Assembly: GCF_005047355.1 (NCBI RefSeq)
Contig: NZ_SUMC01000049.1
Span: forward strand, 1 to 60,707
Direction of reading: 5' to 3'
From: Actinacidiphila oryziradicis
GTDB taxonomy: Bacteria > Actinomycetota > Actinomycetes > Streptomycetales > Streptomycetaceae
Length of the DNA: 60,707 nt
Shown piece after piece: positions 34,337 through 42,929 of this stretch (positions within the stretch are counted from its first letter, which is position 1; each line of letters starts with the position of its first letter). The position numbers were made by a program, and so were the translations under genes. The notes beneath the pieces were generated by a model, which was not told where the DNA came from, searched no databases, and was given only the letters and a program-made list of their open reading frames with translations.

Positions 34337-35163
34337 ACTGCGTTCTCCTTGTTCTCCTTGTTCCCCTTGGAGTCGCCGGCAGCGGTGGCCAGCGCGTCCA
34401 GCAGGTCGGGCGTGGACGCGGTGAAGCCGAAGCACTGGCGGGTGTTGTAGACGGTCGCGTCGTGGCAGTACGACGGCGAGGTGGTGGCCGAGGCGTCGGT
34501 GAGCATGACGACGTCGTAGCCGAGGCAGGCCGCGTCGATGAGGGTGGCGTACACACACTGATCGGAGTTGACCCCGGCGAAGATCAGCGTGTCCACCCGG
34601 AGATTGCGCAGGATGCTGTCCAGGGGGGTGTCCCAGAAGCCGCTCATGCGGTATTTGTCGACGTGGATGTCCTGCGGCTCGGCGACCAGACCGTCCACGA
34701 GCGCGGCGCCCCAGGCGTCCTTGGTGAGCACTCGTGAGCCGTTTCCGGCGGTGCGGGAGCCGATGCCCTCGCCGGTGCCCGCCGGGTCGTAGACATGGGC
34801 CACGCCCGGTGGCAGGTTGGCCTGGTCGGGTCGGTTGCCCCAGTTCAGCCAGATCACCGGTACGTCGGCGGCGCGGGCGGCCGACACCGCCTGCGCGCTC
34901 AGCCCGACCGCCGCTGCCAGCACCGATACATCGACGCCGATGCCGTGCAGCCAGCCGCCCGGGGCGCAGAAGTCGTTCTGCAGGTCCACCACGACCAGGG
35001 CGGTACGGGACGGATCGATGACAACCGTGGCGGGTTCGGCGCGCAGGGTCGCCGAACGGGACGCCAGTCGCGGCCGGTGCAGATCGATGTGCGGGCCGGG
35101 GAACTGCCAGCGGTTGCGGTGGCGCAGGGGTGCGTACCGGTCCTCGGGGCCCGGGTGCGTCAT
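34333..35163 (-). CDS. isochorismatase-family cysteine hydrolase (BiuH/RutB-like)
   Basis: A 276-residue hydrolase with the full catalytic triad Asp60 (VVVDLQNDF), Lys170 (HVDKYRMSGFWDTPL) and Cys203 (GVNSDQCVYATL). Relatives cleave biuret, ureidoacrylate peracid, N-carbamoylsarcosine or nicotinamide; the N-terminal 45 residues (RNRWQFPGPHIDL) are typical of the ureidoacrylate/biuret-hydrolase-like group. Start and end both overlap neighbours by ATGA. The C terminus carries a short repeat (KGNKENKEN) encoded by a 9-base tandem repeat. In the operon it would fit a late carbamoyl- or amide-cleaving step. Confidence 0.85.
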   Translation of the reverse strand: MTHPGPEDRYAPLRHRNRWQFPGPHIDLHRPRLASRSATLRAEPATVVIDPSRTALVVVDLQNDFCAPGGWLHGIGVDVSVLAAAVGLSAQAVSAARAADVPVIWLNWGNRPDQANLPPGVAHVYDPAGTGEGIGSRTAGNGSRVLTKDAWGAALVDGLVAEPQDIHVDKYRMSGFWDTPLDSILRNLRVDTLIFAGVNSDQCVYATLIDAACLGYDVVMLTDASATTSPSYCHDATVYNTRQCFGFTASTPDLLDALATAAGDSKGNKENKENAV

Positions 35164-36752
35164 GGTGCGATCTCCAGTCCGGCGGCGAGGGTGAGCAGGC
35201 TGTGGTCGGCTCCCGGTGCGCCGAGCAGGCACAGGCCCGCCGGGCGGCCGTCGGCGGAGCGCAGCAGGGGCAGTGACAGCGCGGGTGCACCGGCGAGTCC
35301 GGCGAGGCAGGTCATCCGGAGCGTCGCCGCGCGCTCGGCCTCGATCTGTTCCCCCGACGCGCTGCGGGCCGGCGCCGGGCCGGAGGCCGAGGGGATGGCC
35401 AGGACGCTGCCCGAGAGCCATTCCCCGAGCTGCTCGCGCGCGGCGGCCGTCAACTCGCGTGCTGCCGCTGCCTGTTCTTCGCCGACCTCGGACGCCTGCG
35501 CGAAGCGGGCGGCCACATCGGCGCCGAGCGAGCCGGGATGTCCGGTGATCCATGAGCCGTGGGCCTGCCAGGCCTCCCACGCCTGTACGGTACGGAACGC
35601 GGCGAACCAGCGTTCCAGCAGATCACGCGGCAGCTCCACCACCTCGGCCGGTGGCAGCTGCCCGGATTCGGTCAGCCCCTGGACGGCGGCGGTGAAGGCG
35701 TCCCGTACGTCCGCCCTCGCGAGTGCCTCGACCTCCGGTAGGCGAACGGTGCGGCGCACCGCCACCGCCTCCGTGCCGGGGAGCAGGATCCCGGCGACGG
35801 CGGCGGATGTGCGCACGTCCCGGGTCAGCCAGCCGACGGTGTCGAAGGACCGGGCCAGCGGCAGCACACCGTCGGTGCCGATCGCGCCGTGCGTGGTACG
35901 CAGCCCGACCAGGCCCTGGTAGGACGCCGGGACCCGGATGGACCCTGCGGTGTCGGTGCCGAGCCCGGCCGCGGCCTGGCCGAGGGCCACCGCGCTGGCC
36001 GGCCCGCTGGTCGAGCCGCCGCTCACACAGCCGGGCGCGGCCGGGTTGGGCGGGGTTCCGTAGTGTGCGTTGGTGCCGGCCAGGCTGTAGGCGAACTCGT
36101 CGGTGCGCGCGATGCCCACGAGGTGCGCCCCGGCGTCCAGCAGCGCCGCGACCGCGGGCGCCGAGTCCCGCTGTGGCTGCTGCTCGGCCAGCCAGGCCGG
36201 GACACCGGCGCCGACGGCGTGCCCGGCGACCGCGAACAGATCCTTCACCGCGACGCCGATGCCCTCCAGCGGCCCCGGTGCCGTCGCGGCGGCCAGCGGA
36301 TCGCCGACCACCCGCCAGAGCGTCGTATCAAAAGGCGCGATCCGTTTGGGCGCGACGGGCAGGCTCACATGTGCCGCGGCGACCACCCACCGGTCCCCGT
36401 CCAGCCGCCACAACTGCGTCTGCAGTCCGGTCGTGTCGCCGTCGCGGGTGCGCGCCATCAGCAGCGCGGCGTCATCGGCGATCACCTGGACGTGCAGCTG
36501 GACGACCGCGCGCGTGGGAATCCTGGCGCGCGCGGACCGGAAGCCCGCGATCGCCTCATGGCCGACGAGCAGCGCCTGCCCGTCACCCCGAATAGTGTGC
36601 GGGCCGCGCATGAACAGCTCGTCGAGAGTCGGCCGGTCGTTGCCCAGCAGGGCCTTGTCGTAGCGCCAGAACGCCTCCAGCAGGCCCGGCGGCGCGCCGA
36701 CGGGTGCGATCACCTCGCACTCTTCGCTTTCCTCGTGCCCGCTCATCGCCAT
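35160..36752 (-). CDS. fusion of HpxZ/AtzH-like (DUF3225) domain with amidase-signature hydrolase
   Basis: A 530-residue protein. Residues 20-132 form a SnoaL-like domain (LLEAFWRYDKALLGNDRPTL, ending QLWRLDGDRWVVAAAHVSLP) of the HpxZ/AtzH type. Residues 140-530 are an amidase-signature enzyme with the triad Lys170 (VAVKDLF), Ser247 (CVSGGSTSGP) and Ser271 (TDTAGSIRVPAS). In other bacteria HpxZ or AtzH is a separate small protein next to the oxalurate or carboxybiuret/allophanate amidase (HpxY, AtzE, AtzF); here they are one chain. ATG 36752 has AAGGA at the right distance; ATG 36746 would give an exact ATGA overlap with the upstream gene. Confidence 0.85.
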   Translation of the reverse strand: MAMSGHEESEECEVIAPVGAPPGLLEAFWRYDKALLGNDRPTLDELFMRGPHTIRGDGQALLVGHEAIAGFRSARARIPTRAVVQLHVQVIADDAALLMARTRDGDTTGLQTQLWRLDGDRWVVAAAHVSLPVAPKRIAPFDTTLWRVVGDPLAAATAPGPLEGIGVAVKDLFAVAGHAVGAGVPAWLAEQQPQRDSAPAVAALLDAGAHLVGIARTDEFAYSLAGTNAHYGTPPNPAAPGCVSGGSTSGPASAVALGQAAAGLGTDTAGSIRVPASYQGLVGLRTTHGAIGTDGVLPLARSFDTVGWLTRDVRTSAAVAGILLPGTEAVAVRRTVRLPEVEALARADVRDAFTAAVQGLTESGQLPPAEVVELPRDLLERWFAAFRTVQAWEAWQAHGSWITGHPGSLGADVAARFAQASEVGEEQAAAARELTAAAREQLGEWLSGSVLAIPSASGPAPARSASGEQIEAERAATLRMTCLAGLAGAPALSLPLLRSADGRPAGLCLLGAPGADHSLLTLAAGLEIAP

Positions 36753-37822
36753 GCGTGTCCTTCCACCAGTGCGAAATCGGAAAGCCTGATCCGAGCGTGT
36801 ACGCCCTTGACCACGTCGACCACCTGGGAGATGTCGAAGTCGGTCGCCGCGCTGAGATAGGCGTACGCCAGCTCGTGGTCCATTCCGAAGGATGCCTTCA
36901 GCAGTTGCAGCGCGTTGTGCGCGCACTTGGCGACCGCCTCGTCGAGGTCGGTGTCCAGGCCGGTCGGCACGAGATACTCCGGGGTCCGCGCCACCGGGCC
37001 GCGTGCGTCACCGAACAGCTCGGCGGCTCGCTGCCGGGGTACGACGTCGATCGTCAGCGTGGCGCGCAGCGGTGCCTCCAGCGCCGTCAGCGAGATCTCG
37101 CCGTCGCCCTGCGCGAGGTGCGGGTCGCCGATGTAGAAGCCGGCGCCGGGTACCTGGACCGGCAGATACAGGGTGCTGCCCGCACGCAGCACCGAGATGT
37201 CGAGGTTCCCGCCGTGTTCGCCGGGCGGGGTGGAGTGCAGCCTGCCGGGTCCGGGAGTGGCCACGCCCATCAGGCCGAGGAACGGCGCGATCGGGAAGCG
37301 CACCACGCGATGGGTGGAGCCGGCCGTGAGAGGCAGTGTCGCCTGCGCGGCGGAGGCGCCGTCGACGGCGTCGAGCACCGAGCAGAAGATGCTGGTCAGC
37401 TTTCCGCCGGCGGGGAATCGGCTGGGCAGCAGCCCTTTGCCGTGCCGGCTGGAGATCACTCCGTAGGCGGTACGCGGGATGAGCTCGTCCACCCGTACGG
37501 CGAGATAGTCACCGGCCGCAGCGCCGCGGACCTCGATCGGCCCGGTGACGATGTGCGGCCCGTCGGCCGGGGTGTGGGCGCCGCCGGAGGCGATCGCGAT
37601 GGCGTCGGCCAGGACGTCTTCGCCGGGGACGCCGTGTCTGCCGAAGAAGGCGACCGGGTCGCGGCCCTGGTCCTCCAGGATGCCTTCGTGGCTGACGGTG
37701 TCGATGGAGATCTGCTCGCCCGGGTCGACGGTGAGTACGGGTGCGTCTTCGGCGCAGGGCAGCCGGCCCCACAGTGTCGTCGACACCGAAGCACCGAGGT
37801 GCCGGCGTGCCGCGGTTGTCAT
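36743..37822 (-). CDS. acetamidase/formamidase-family amidase (second, shorter paralogue)
   Basis: A 359-residue FmdA/AmdA-family protein. The family blocks are GPIEVRGAAAGDYLAVRVDE, PGEHGGNLDISVLRAGSTLY, PHLAQGDGEISLTALE and a DISQVVDVVKGVHARI terminus (position of the IPN block in FmdA). GGAGG precedes ATG 37822. Compared with the 415-residue formamidase at 12.2-13.4 kb it lacks internal insertions and belongs to the acetamidase-like branch. The operon context suggests it hydrolyses an amide from a ring-opened intermediate, not formamide. Confidence 0.83.
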   Translation of the reverse strand: MTTAARRHLGASVSTTLWGRLPCAEDAPVLTVDPGEQISIDTVSHEGILEDQGRDPVAFFGRHGVPGEDVLADAIAIASGGAHTPADGPHIVTGPIEVRGAAAGDYLAVRVDELIPRTAYGVISSRHGKGLLPSRFPAGGKLTSIFCSVLDAVDGASAAQATLPLTAGSTHRVVRFPIAPFLGLMGVATPGPGRLHSTPPGEHGGNLDISVLRAGSTLYLPVQVPGAGFYIGDPHLAQGDGEISLTALEAPLRATLTIDVVPRQRAAELFGDARGPVARTPEYLVPTGLDTDLDEAVAKCAHNALQLLKASFGMDHELAYAYLSAATDFDISQVVDVVKGVHARIRLSDFALVEGHAWR

Positions 37823-37884
37823 CGTTCCTCCAGTTACGTTCAGCTTTGAATTGCCCCGATGCGCTTTCAGCGACGGGCGCGGAC

Positions 37885-39297
37885 TCACCACCCCGTGGCG
37901 ACCGGCGGCGGCAGTCCCCGGTCGCTCGCCGCCCGGACGAGCCGGGAACGCAGTTCCCGGCCGGCCTCGTCGGCCCGCGGGTGCAGTGACCGCCCTTCCT
38001 CGCTGACCAGAGCTCCGCCGAGGTAGACCTGTTTGAGATTGCGCAGTCCGCAGGCCATGACGTAGCAGGCGTACTCGTCCCACATCGGCCCGGTGTCGGG
38101 CCGGGCCGGGTCGACGACCAGGAAGTCGGCCAGCTTGCCCGTCTCCAGGCTGCCGACGCGGTCGGCGACGGCCAGCACCTCGGCCGAACCGAGGGTGTGC
38201 ATCCGCAGCACCTCCCGGGGCATCAGCACCTCCGCCCGGGAGTACCGGGCCCGGATCGCGTACATGCCGATGCGCATGTTCTGGAAGGGATCGGAGATGT
38301 CCGTGCAGGACTGGTCGTCCAGCCCCATTCCGATGGGGATCCCCCGGTCGCGGTAGCGGACGATGTCGGCGAGGCCCGAGCCGAGCCGGCCGTTGGAGGT
38401 GGGCTGCCAGACCACCGCGCTGCCGGTGGCGGCGACGGCGTCGATCATCGCGTCGGTGGGGTGGACGAAGTGGCCGAACAGCATGCCCGGACCGAGCGCT
38501 CCGGCCTCGGCGTACCAGTCGAATTTCGCCTGCTGAGCGGCGAGGTTTTCGGCGGTCTCCACGAAGTGCGCCTGGTTGACGACCCCGAACAGCTCCATGG
38601 CCCGGGATTCCAGGACGGCGGTGTCGGGCGAGCCGGACCACTGCACCGCGCCGTACACCGAGATGCCCAGCTGGGCGTCGTCCGGCATGCGGTCCCGGAC
38701 GTCGGCGGACATCAGGCCGAAGTTGTCCAGCGCCGCCTGCGGTCCGAAGACCTCGTCGTCGAGCCGGATGGCGGTGTACACCCGCAGGCCGGAGTCGGCC
38801 GCCGCGTCGAACTGCCGGGTGAGGAAGTCCTCGGAGTGGATCCGGGCGGGCTCGTCGCGGCCTGTGACCTGGTCGTACATCCACAACACCCGGTTCTGGG
38901 CGAAGTTGTACGCGGAGGTGATGCCGTTGCCGATGAAGTCCAGGCAGCCGTGCAGGGCGAGCCAGTACATGTCCTCTGCGCCGACGCCGAGCAGGAGATC
39001 GTTGTTGGCCCGCACCCAGGGGTAGAGCGTCTCGGCCGTCGCCAGGCCGCGCAGGCCGGAGGTGTGCAGATGGCTGTGGGCGGAGACGAACCCGGGCGCG
39101 ATGATCTTTCCGGTGGCGTCCAGGACCGTGCCCTCGCGGGACGGCGGCTCGCCGGGGCCGATGCCGGTGATCCGGCCGTCGGCGCCGACCGTCATCCAGC
39201 CGGTGAACGGGTCCTGGCCGTCGGCCATGGTGAGGAAGAGTCCGCCGGTCACGGTCAGGGCCGTCCGGGTCGGGTCGATACCGGGCAGCGCGCTCAC
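37885..39297 (-). CDS. amidohydrolase of the AtzA/TrzN/SsnA-like deaminase group
   Basis: A 470-residue metal-dependent hydrolase. The amidohydrolase barrel is shown by IIAPGFVSAHSHLHTSG (His74, His76), a third metal His in GHFVHPTDAM, the block GSAVVWQPTSNGRLGSG, and the late Asp in IPIGMGLDDQSCTD. The C-terminal SLETGKLADFLVVDPARPD is the usual composite-domain return. Close groups remove amino, chloro or methylthio groups from triazines, or deaminate guanine, cytosine and adenosine derivatives. GTG 39297 overlaps the creatininase stop. It probably acts early on a nitrogen heterocycle. Confidence 0.85.
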   Translation of the reverse strand: MSALPGIDPTRTALTVTGGLFLTMADGQDPFTGWMTVGADGRITGIGPGEPPSREGTVLDATGKIIAPGFVSAHSHLHTSGLRGLATAETLYPWVRANNDLLLGVGAEDMYWLALHGCLDFIGNGITSAYNFAQNRVLWMYDQVTGRDEPARIHSEDFLTRQFDAAADSGLRVYTAIRLDDEVFGPQAALDNFGLMSADVRDRMPDDAQLGISVYGAVQWSGSPDTAVLESRAMELFGVVNQAHFVETAENLAAQQAKFDWYAEAGALGPGMLFGHFVHPTDAMIDAVAATGSAVVWQPTSNGRLGSGLADIVRYRDRGIPIGMGLDDQSCTDISDPFQNMRIGMYAIRARYSRAEVLMPREVLRMHTLGSAEVLAVADRVGSLETGKLADFLVVDPARPDTGPMWDEYACYVMACGLRNLKQVYLGGALVSEEGRSLHPRADEAGRELRSRLVRAASDRGLPPPVATGW

Positions 39298-40094
39298 CGT
39301 GCGGCTCCGTCCGGAGCCGGGAAGGAGAAGGCCTGGACCTCCAGCAGCGCCTCGGCCAGCAGCTCCGTCCAGTGCAGGGCGATCCGCTTGCCGGTCTCCG
39401 CGCCGGCCCCGGCCGGGTCGCCGACGACGCCCGAGGCCGAGATGTCGTCGATCAGCCATGCGGTGGGCACCACGCCCTCCAGGGTGAGATGCCGCTGCGC
39501 GCGGTACAGCTCGCCGGCCCGCAGACCGTCGGCGACGGCCCTGTCCAGCCGTACGAGTTCCGGCGCCAAGGCCAGCATCAGCGACGTCTCGACGAAACCG
39601 GCGTGGATGCCGAACGGGTCCGGGTCCTCGACGCCGTCGGGCAGCGGGAACCGCGACGGCATGACGGAGAACACTTCCAGGCCGAAGTGGTAGCGGATGT
39701 CGCGGGCGACCACGTCCAGCAGACTCGGCTGGCCGCCGTGCCCGTTGACGAAGACAAGCTTGCGCACACCGCTCCTGGCCAGCGATTCACCGAGGTCCAG
39801 GCACACCGCCTGGAGGGTCGCCGTCGACATCGCGATCGTGCCGGCCCGGCCGAGGTGTTCGGTGGACTTCCCGTAGTGCAGGGTCGGCAGGACCCACATG
39901 TTGGAGTCGGCGCCGAGCCTCTCCACCGCTGTACGGGCGATGACCCTGGCGGTCAGCGCGTCGGTGACCAGCGGCAGATGCGGGCCGTGCTGTTCCACCG
40001 CGCCGATCGGCTGGATCACCACGGCGCTGTCCTTGGCGAGGCCCTGGACGTCCTCGGTGGTCAGCTCGGCCCACAGATATTGGTGCGTGCTCAC
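39294..40094 (-). CDS. creatininase-family hydrolase
   Basis: A 266-residue protein with the family metal sites: IGAVEQHGPHLPLVTDALTA (Glu, His, Asp), FVNGHGGQPSLLDV and a late Glu (HAGFVETSLM). Creatininases open the creatinine ring; relatives hydrolyse cyclic or N-formyl amides (MftE, ArfB, 3-oxo-isoapionate family enzymes). A hairpin lies between it and the upstream permease gene, so its expression may be reduced relative to the transporter. In the operon it is a natural candidate for cyclic amide opening. Confidence 0.87.
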   Translation of the reverse strand: MSTHQYLWAELTTEDVQGLAKDSAVVIQPIGAVEQHGPHLPLVTDALTARVIARTAVERLGADSNMWVLPTLHYGKSTEHLGRAGTIAMSTATLQAVCLDLGESLARSGVRKLVFVNGHGGQPSLLDVVARDIRYHFGLEVFSVMPSRFPLPDGVEDPDPFGIHAGFVETSLMLALAPELVRLDRAVADGLRAGELYRAQRHLTLEGVVPTAWLIDDISASGVVGDPAGAGAETGKRIALHWTELLAEALLEVQAFSFPAPDGAAR

Positions 40095-40112
40095 GAGGGT
40101 GGCTCCTTGTTG

Positions 40113-40146
40113 TTTAGAGGCCGCACGAATAGGTGGGGCGGCCTCT
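40113..40146 (-). repeat. hairpin repeat, copy B (possible attenuator)
   Basis: AGAGGCCGC (40116-40124) pairs perfectly with GCGGCCTCT (40138-40146), which touches the permease TAA. The 30 bases from 40113 match copy A at 33083 in 26 positions. Between permease and creatininase genes it could partly terminate or process the operon transcript. Confidence 0.5.
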
Positions 40147-40997
40147 TATTCGTCGGTCGGCAACGCGGACTCGTGCCACTTGCCGAGCAGGTACCTCTCG
40201 ACCAGGACGACGACCGCGAACAGCAGCAGCGACACAACGCTGGCTCCGATGACCGCCAGGAAAAGCTGGGGGGTACGCAGCTGCACCGCGCTCTCGGTGA
40301 TCACATAGCCCAGGCCGCCCGAGCCGCCCCCGACGCCCGCGACGAACTCACCGACGATCGCGCCGATCACCGAGGCGCCGGCGGCCACCCGCAGCCCGGT
40401 CAGGATCGCCGGCAGCGCCCCGGGCAGCCGCAGGAACATCAGTTGCACCCTGGGCGGCGCTCCGGCCATCGTGTAGAGCTGCACCAGGTTGCGGTCGATG
40501 GACTTCAGTCCCTGCAGGGTGTTGGCCGCAACCGGGAACAGCGCGATCATGGCCGCCACGAGGGTGTTCGTCGCTATCCCCGCGCCGAGCCAGACCACGA
40601 ACAGCGGCGCCACAGCCACGATCGGGATCGTCTGCAGCAGGATCAGATAGGGGTAGAGGCTGCGTTCCATCAGCCGCCAGCGCGCCATCAACAACGCGCT
40701 GAGCACACCGACGACGGCCGCGATCACAAAGCCCAGAACAGACTCGCGCAGCGTCACCCAGGTCGGTTCACCGAGTGTGCCGAACTCATCGGTGATCGTG
40801 CTCGCCATCGTCGCCGGCGAGGGCAGCATGTACCCGGGAATGCCGAAGACGACGATCACCAGTTGCCACAGGCCGATTCCCACCACGAAAGCGCCGACGG
40901 GCGGCAGTACGGTCTTCACCGCCAGCGACCGCCAACGCCGTGCCGGCAGCTGTGCCGGGGCCACCGCCGGCCGTTCCGGTGCGTCCACTGCCGTCAT
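40146..40997 (-). CDS. ABC transporter permease (SsuC/TauC type)
   Basis: A 283-residue permease with about six membrane segments after a 25-residue basic N terminus. The EAA-type loop (LFPVAANTLQGLKSIDRNLV, then PRVQLMFLRLPGALPAILTG) and VAAGASVIGAIVGEFVAG are typical of nitrate/sulfonate/pyrimidine (NitT/TauT) importers. ATG 40997 overlaps the ATPase stop (ATGA). It is the pore of the operon's importer. Confidence 0.87.
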   Translation of the reverse strand: MTAVDAPERPAVAPAQLPARRWRSLAVKTVLPPVGAFVVGIGLWQLVIVVFGIPGYMLPSPATMASTITDEFGTLGEPTWVTLRESVLGFVIAAVVGVLSALLMARWRLMERSLYPYLILLQTIPIVAVAPLFVVWLGAGIATNTLVAAMIALFPVAANTLQGLKSIDRNLVQLYTMAGAPPRVQLMFLRLPGALPAILTGLRVAAGASVIGAIVGEFVAGVGGGSGGLGYVITESAVQLRTPQLFLAVIGASVVSLLLFAVVVLVERYLLGKWHESALPTDE

Positions 40998-41791
40998 ATC
41001 CCGGCACCTCCCAGCATCGTCGAGATCTCGGTGCGCAGCTCCCGCAGCGCGTTGTCGTCCCGCTCGGTCTTCGGGTCGGACGTGGGCGGGCTCGGCGATC
41101 GGAAGATCTGCTTCACATGGCCCGGTCCTGTCCCCATCACCGCGATCTGGTGCCCGAGCCGGACCGCCTCGGGGATGGAGTGCGTGACGAACATGACGGT
41201 GACCTGACGGGTGCGCCACAGATTGATCAGCTCGGCGCCCATCTTTTCCCGGTTGAATTCGTCCAGCGCCGCGAACGGCTCGTCCATCAGCATCAGTTCC
41301 GGCTCGCTGGTGAGCGCCCGCGCCAGCGACGCGCGCATCTTCATGCCCCCGGACAGCTCGCGGGGATAGGCCTTCTCGAACCCCCGCAGGCCCACCAGGT
41401 CGATCGCGTCCTGTGCCCGTTCCCGGCGCTCCGGCCGGGGCACCTTCTGCAGCTTCGCGACCAGCTCGACATTGGCCCGGACCGAACGCCAGGCCAGCAG
41501 CGTCGGGTCCTGGAACACATACGACATCCGCTCGGTGCGCCGGGTCATGACGCCGTTCGTCGGTGCGGTCAGGCCGGCCGCCATCCGCAGCAGCGTCGAC
41601 TTGCCGCAGCCGGACGGGCCGACCAGAACGGTGATCTCCGCCCGTGGCAGCCGCAGACCGATCGGGTCCAGCGCCCGGAAGCCGCTGTTGTAGACCTTGT
41701 CCGCGCCTTCGAACGAGACCAGCGGATCGAGACCGGCCGCCTGGTTCTCAACCTGGTTCTCAACCTGGTTCTCATCAGGGGCTGTACTCAT
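40994..41791 (-). CDS. ABC transporter ATP-binding protein (SsuB/TauB type)
   Basis: A 265-residue ATPase. Walker A GPSGCGKST is at residues 58-66, signature LSGGMKMRASLARAL near 145, Walker B LMLMDEPFAALDEFNREKM near 168, and switch VTHSIPEAVRLG near 200. The EFNREKMG stretch after the D-loop is usual for the NitT/TauT class. The N terminus carries a short repeat (ENQVENQVENQ) encoded by a 12-base tandem repeat. It energises uptake with the permease and binding protein next to it. Confidence 0.88.
   Translation of the reverse strand: MSTAPDENQVENQVENQAAGLDPLVSFEGADKVYNSGFRALDPIGLRLPRAEITVLVGPSGCGKSTLLRMAAGLTAPTNGVMTRRTERMSYVFQDPTLLAWRSVRANVELVAKLQKVPRPERRERAQDAIDLVGLRGFEKAYPRELSGGMKMRASLARALTSEPELMLMDEPFAALDEFNREKMGAELINLWRTRQVTVMFVTHSIPEAVRLGHQIAVMGTGPGHVKQIFRSPSPPTSDPKTERDDNALRELRTEISTMLGGAGI
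41742..41777 (-). repeat. 12-base tandem repeat inside the ABC ATPase gene
   Basis: Three consecutive 12-base units, CTGGTTCTCAAC twice and then CTGGTTCTCATC, encode NQVE repeats at residues 6-17. Copy number could change by slippage without shifting frame. Confidence 0.75.
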
Positions 41792-41820
41792 GTGTGTGCT
41801 CCTCCCGGGCGCTCGCGGAG

Positions 41821-42891
41821 TCAGTAGGAACCGGCCGGCGCCGCGGGCAGGGCCGTGGGCGCGGCGACCTTGGGCAGCAGCGAGGAGTCGTAGAGATCCG
41901 TCACCTTCGGGGTGCTCTTGAGCTGGCCGAGCTGCTTCATCTGGTCGACGAAGGTCGTCCAGCGCTTCTGCGTCATGGCGCCGAGCTGCTGCTTGCCCTC
42001 GTCGGCGACCACGTACTTGCGCTGCTTGTCCCAGGCGTACCAGGCGCTCTGCGAGGTCAGCTGGTTGTCCGCCTTGAGGATGGCGGCGTTGGCCGTCTTG
42101 GCAACCGACAGATCGCCCATGTAGTCGTGCCAGCCCTGCATGCTCGCCGCGAGGAAGTCGGTCAGCTCCTTGCGGTGGCTCTTCAGATAGGACTCGGAGG
42201 TGAAGAAGACGTCGTTGTACGGGTTGAACCCGGAGGACGAGAACGGAACGAAGTTGACCTTCGCCCCGGCCTTCTCGGCCTGGTACGCCTCATTCGTCGG
42301 CCAGCCCTGCTGGACCAGGCTGTCCTGCTTCAGGAAGTTGGCGATCGAGCCCTGGTACGACTGGGTCGTGAAGCTGATGCCGGTCTTCTTCTTGACCCAC
42401 GCCGGGCCGAGCTGGCCGGTCTGCACCATCCAGGTCTTGCCGCCCATGCCGGCGAAGGAGGTGATTCCGGTGCTGGCGTGCACCATCACGCCCACCGGGT
42501 TGTCCTGGTAGAGAGCGCCGATCGCGACGATCGGAATGCCCTGCTCGCGCGCCTGGATGATGCCGGCCGCGTCGGTGAAGCCGACCTGGGCACGGCCCGC
42601 CGCGACGAGCTGGGTGGCCGAAACCTGGGGGCCGCCGGGCTGCAGGGTGACGTCGAGGTTCTTGGTCTTGTACAACCCTTCCGACTTCGCCGCGAGGAAG
42701 CCGCCGCCCTCGGGATCGGCGTACCAGGGAAGAACGATCTTGAACGCCTTCGCTCCTCCCCCGGAGGACGAGGAGGAGGACGCCGAGGACGACGTGCCGC
42801 CGCACGCCGACACCGCGACCAGGGCCAGCGCCGCGGCACTGGTGAGCGCCGCCGTGCGAAGCAGGCGCACGCTTCTCAACTGGGATTTCAT
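41821..42891 (-). CDS. ABC transporter substrate-binding lipoprotein (SsuA/THI5-like)
   Basis: A 356-residue lipoprotein with lipobox VSAC (Cys30) followed by a Ser/Gly linker. The mature domain opens with FKIVLPWYADPEGGGFLAAK, followed by SEGLYKTKNLDVTLQPGG, and has VGFTDAAGIIQAREQGIPIV, the pattern of NMT1/THI5-like binding proteins. These bind taurine, nitrate, or pyrimidine and thiamine precursors. Located between the FadR-type regulator and the ATPase, it defines the operon's import substrate, probably a nitrogen-containing small ring or amide. Confidence 0.87.
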   Translation of the reverse strand: MKSQLRSVRLLRTAALTSAAALALVAVSACGGTSSSASSSSSSGGGAKAFKIVLPWYADPEGGGFLAAKSEGLYKTKNLDVTLQPGGPQVSATQLVAAGRAQVGFTDAAGIIQAREQGIPIVAIGALYQDNPVGVMVHASTGITSFAGMGGKTWMVQTGQLGPAWVKKKTGISFTTQSYQGSIANFLKQDSLVQQGWPTNEAYQAEKAGAKVNFVPFSSSGFNPYNDVFFTSESYLKSHRKELTDFLAASMQGWHDYMGDLSVAKTANAAILKADNQLTSQSAWYAWDKQRKYVVADEGKQQLGAMTQKRWTTFVDQMKQLGQLKSTPKVTDLYDSSLLPKVAAPTALPAAPAGSY

Positions 42892-42929
42892 GGGTTGCTC
42901 ATTTCGCGGAAGTGCCTGGTGGAGCCGGT

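Noticed and set aside
39372..41207. 611-codon plus-strand open frame across creatininase and ABC genes
   Set aside because: Shadow of three well-supported minus-strand genes; Gln/Arg/His-rich low-complexity translation.
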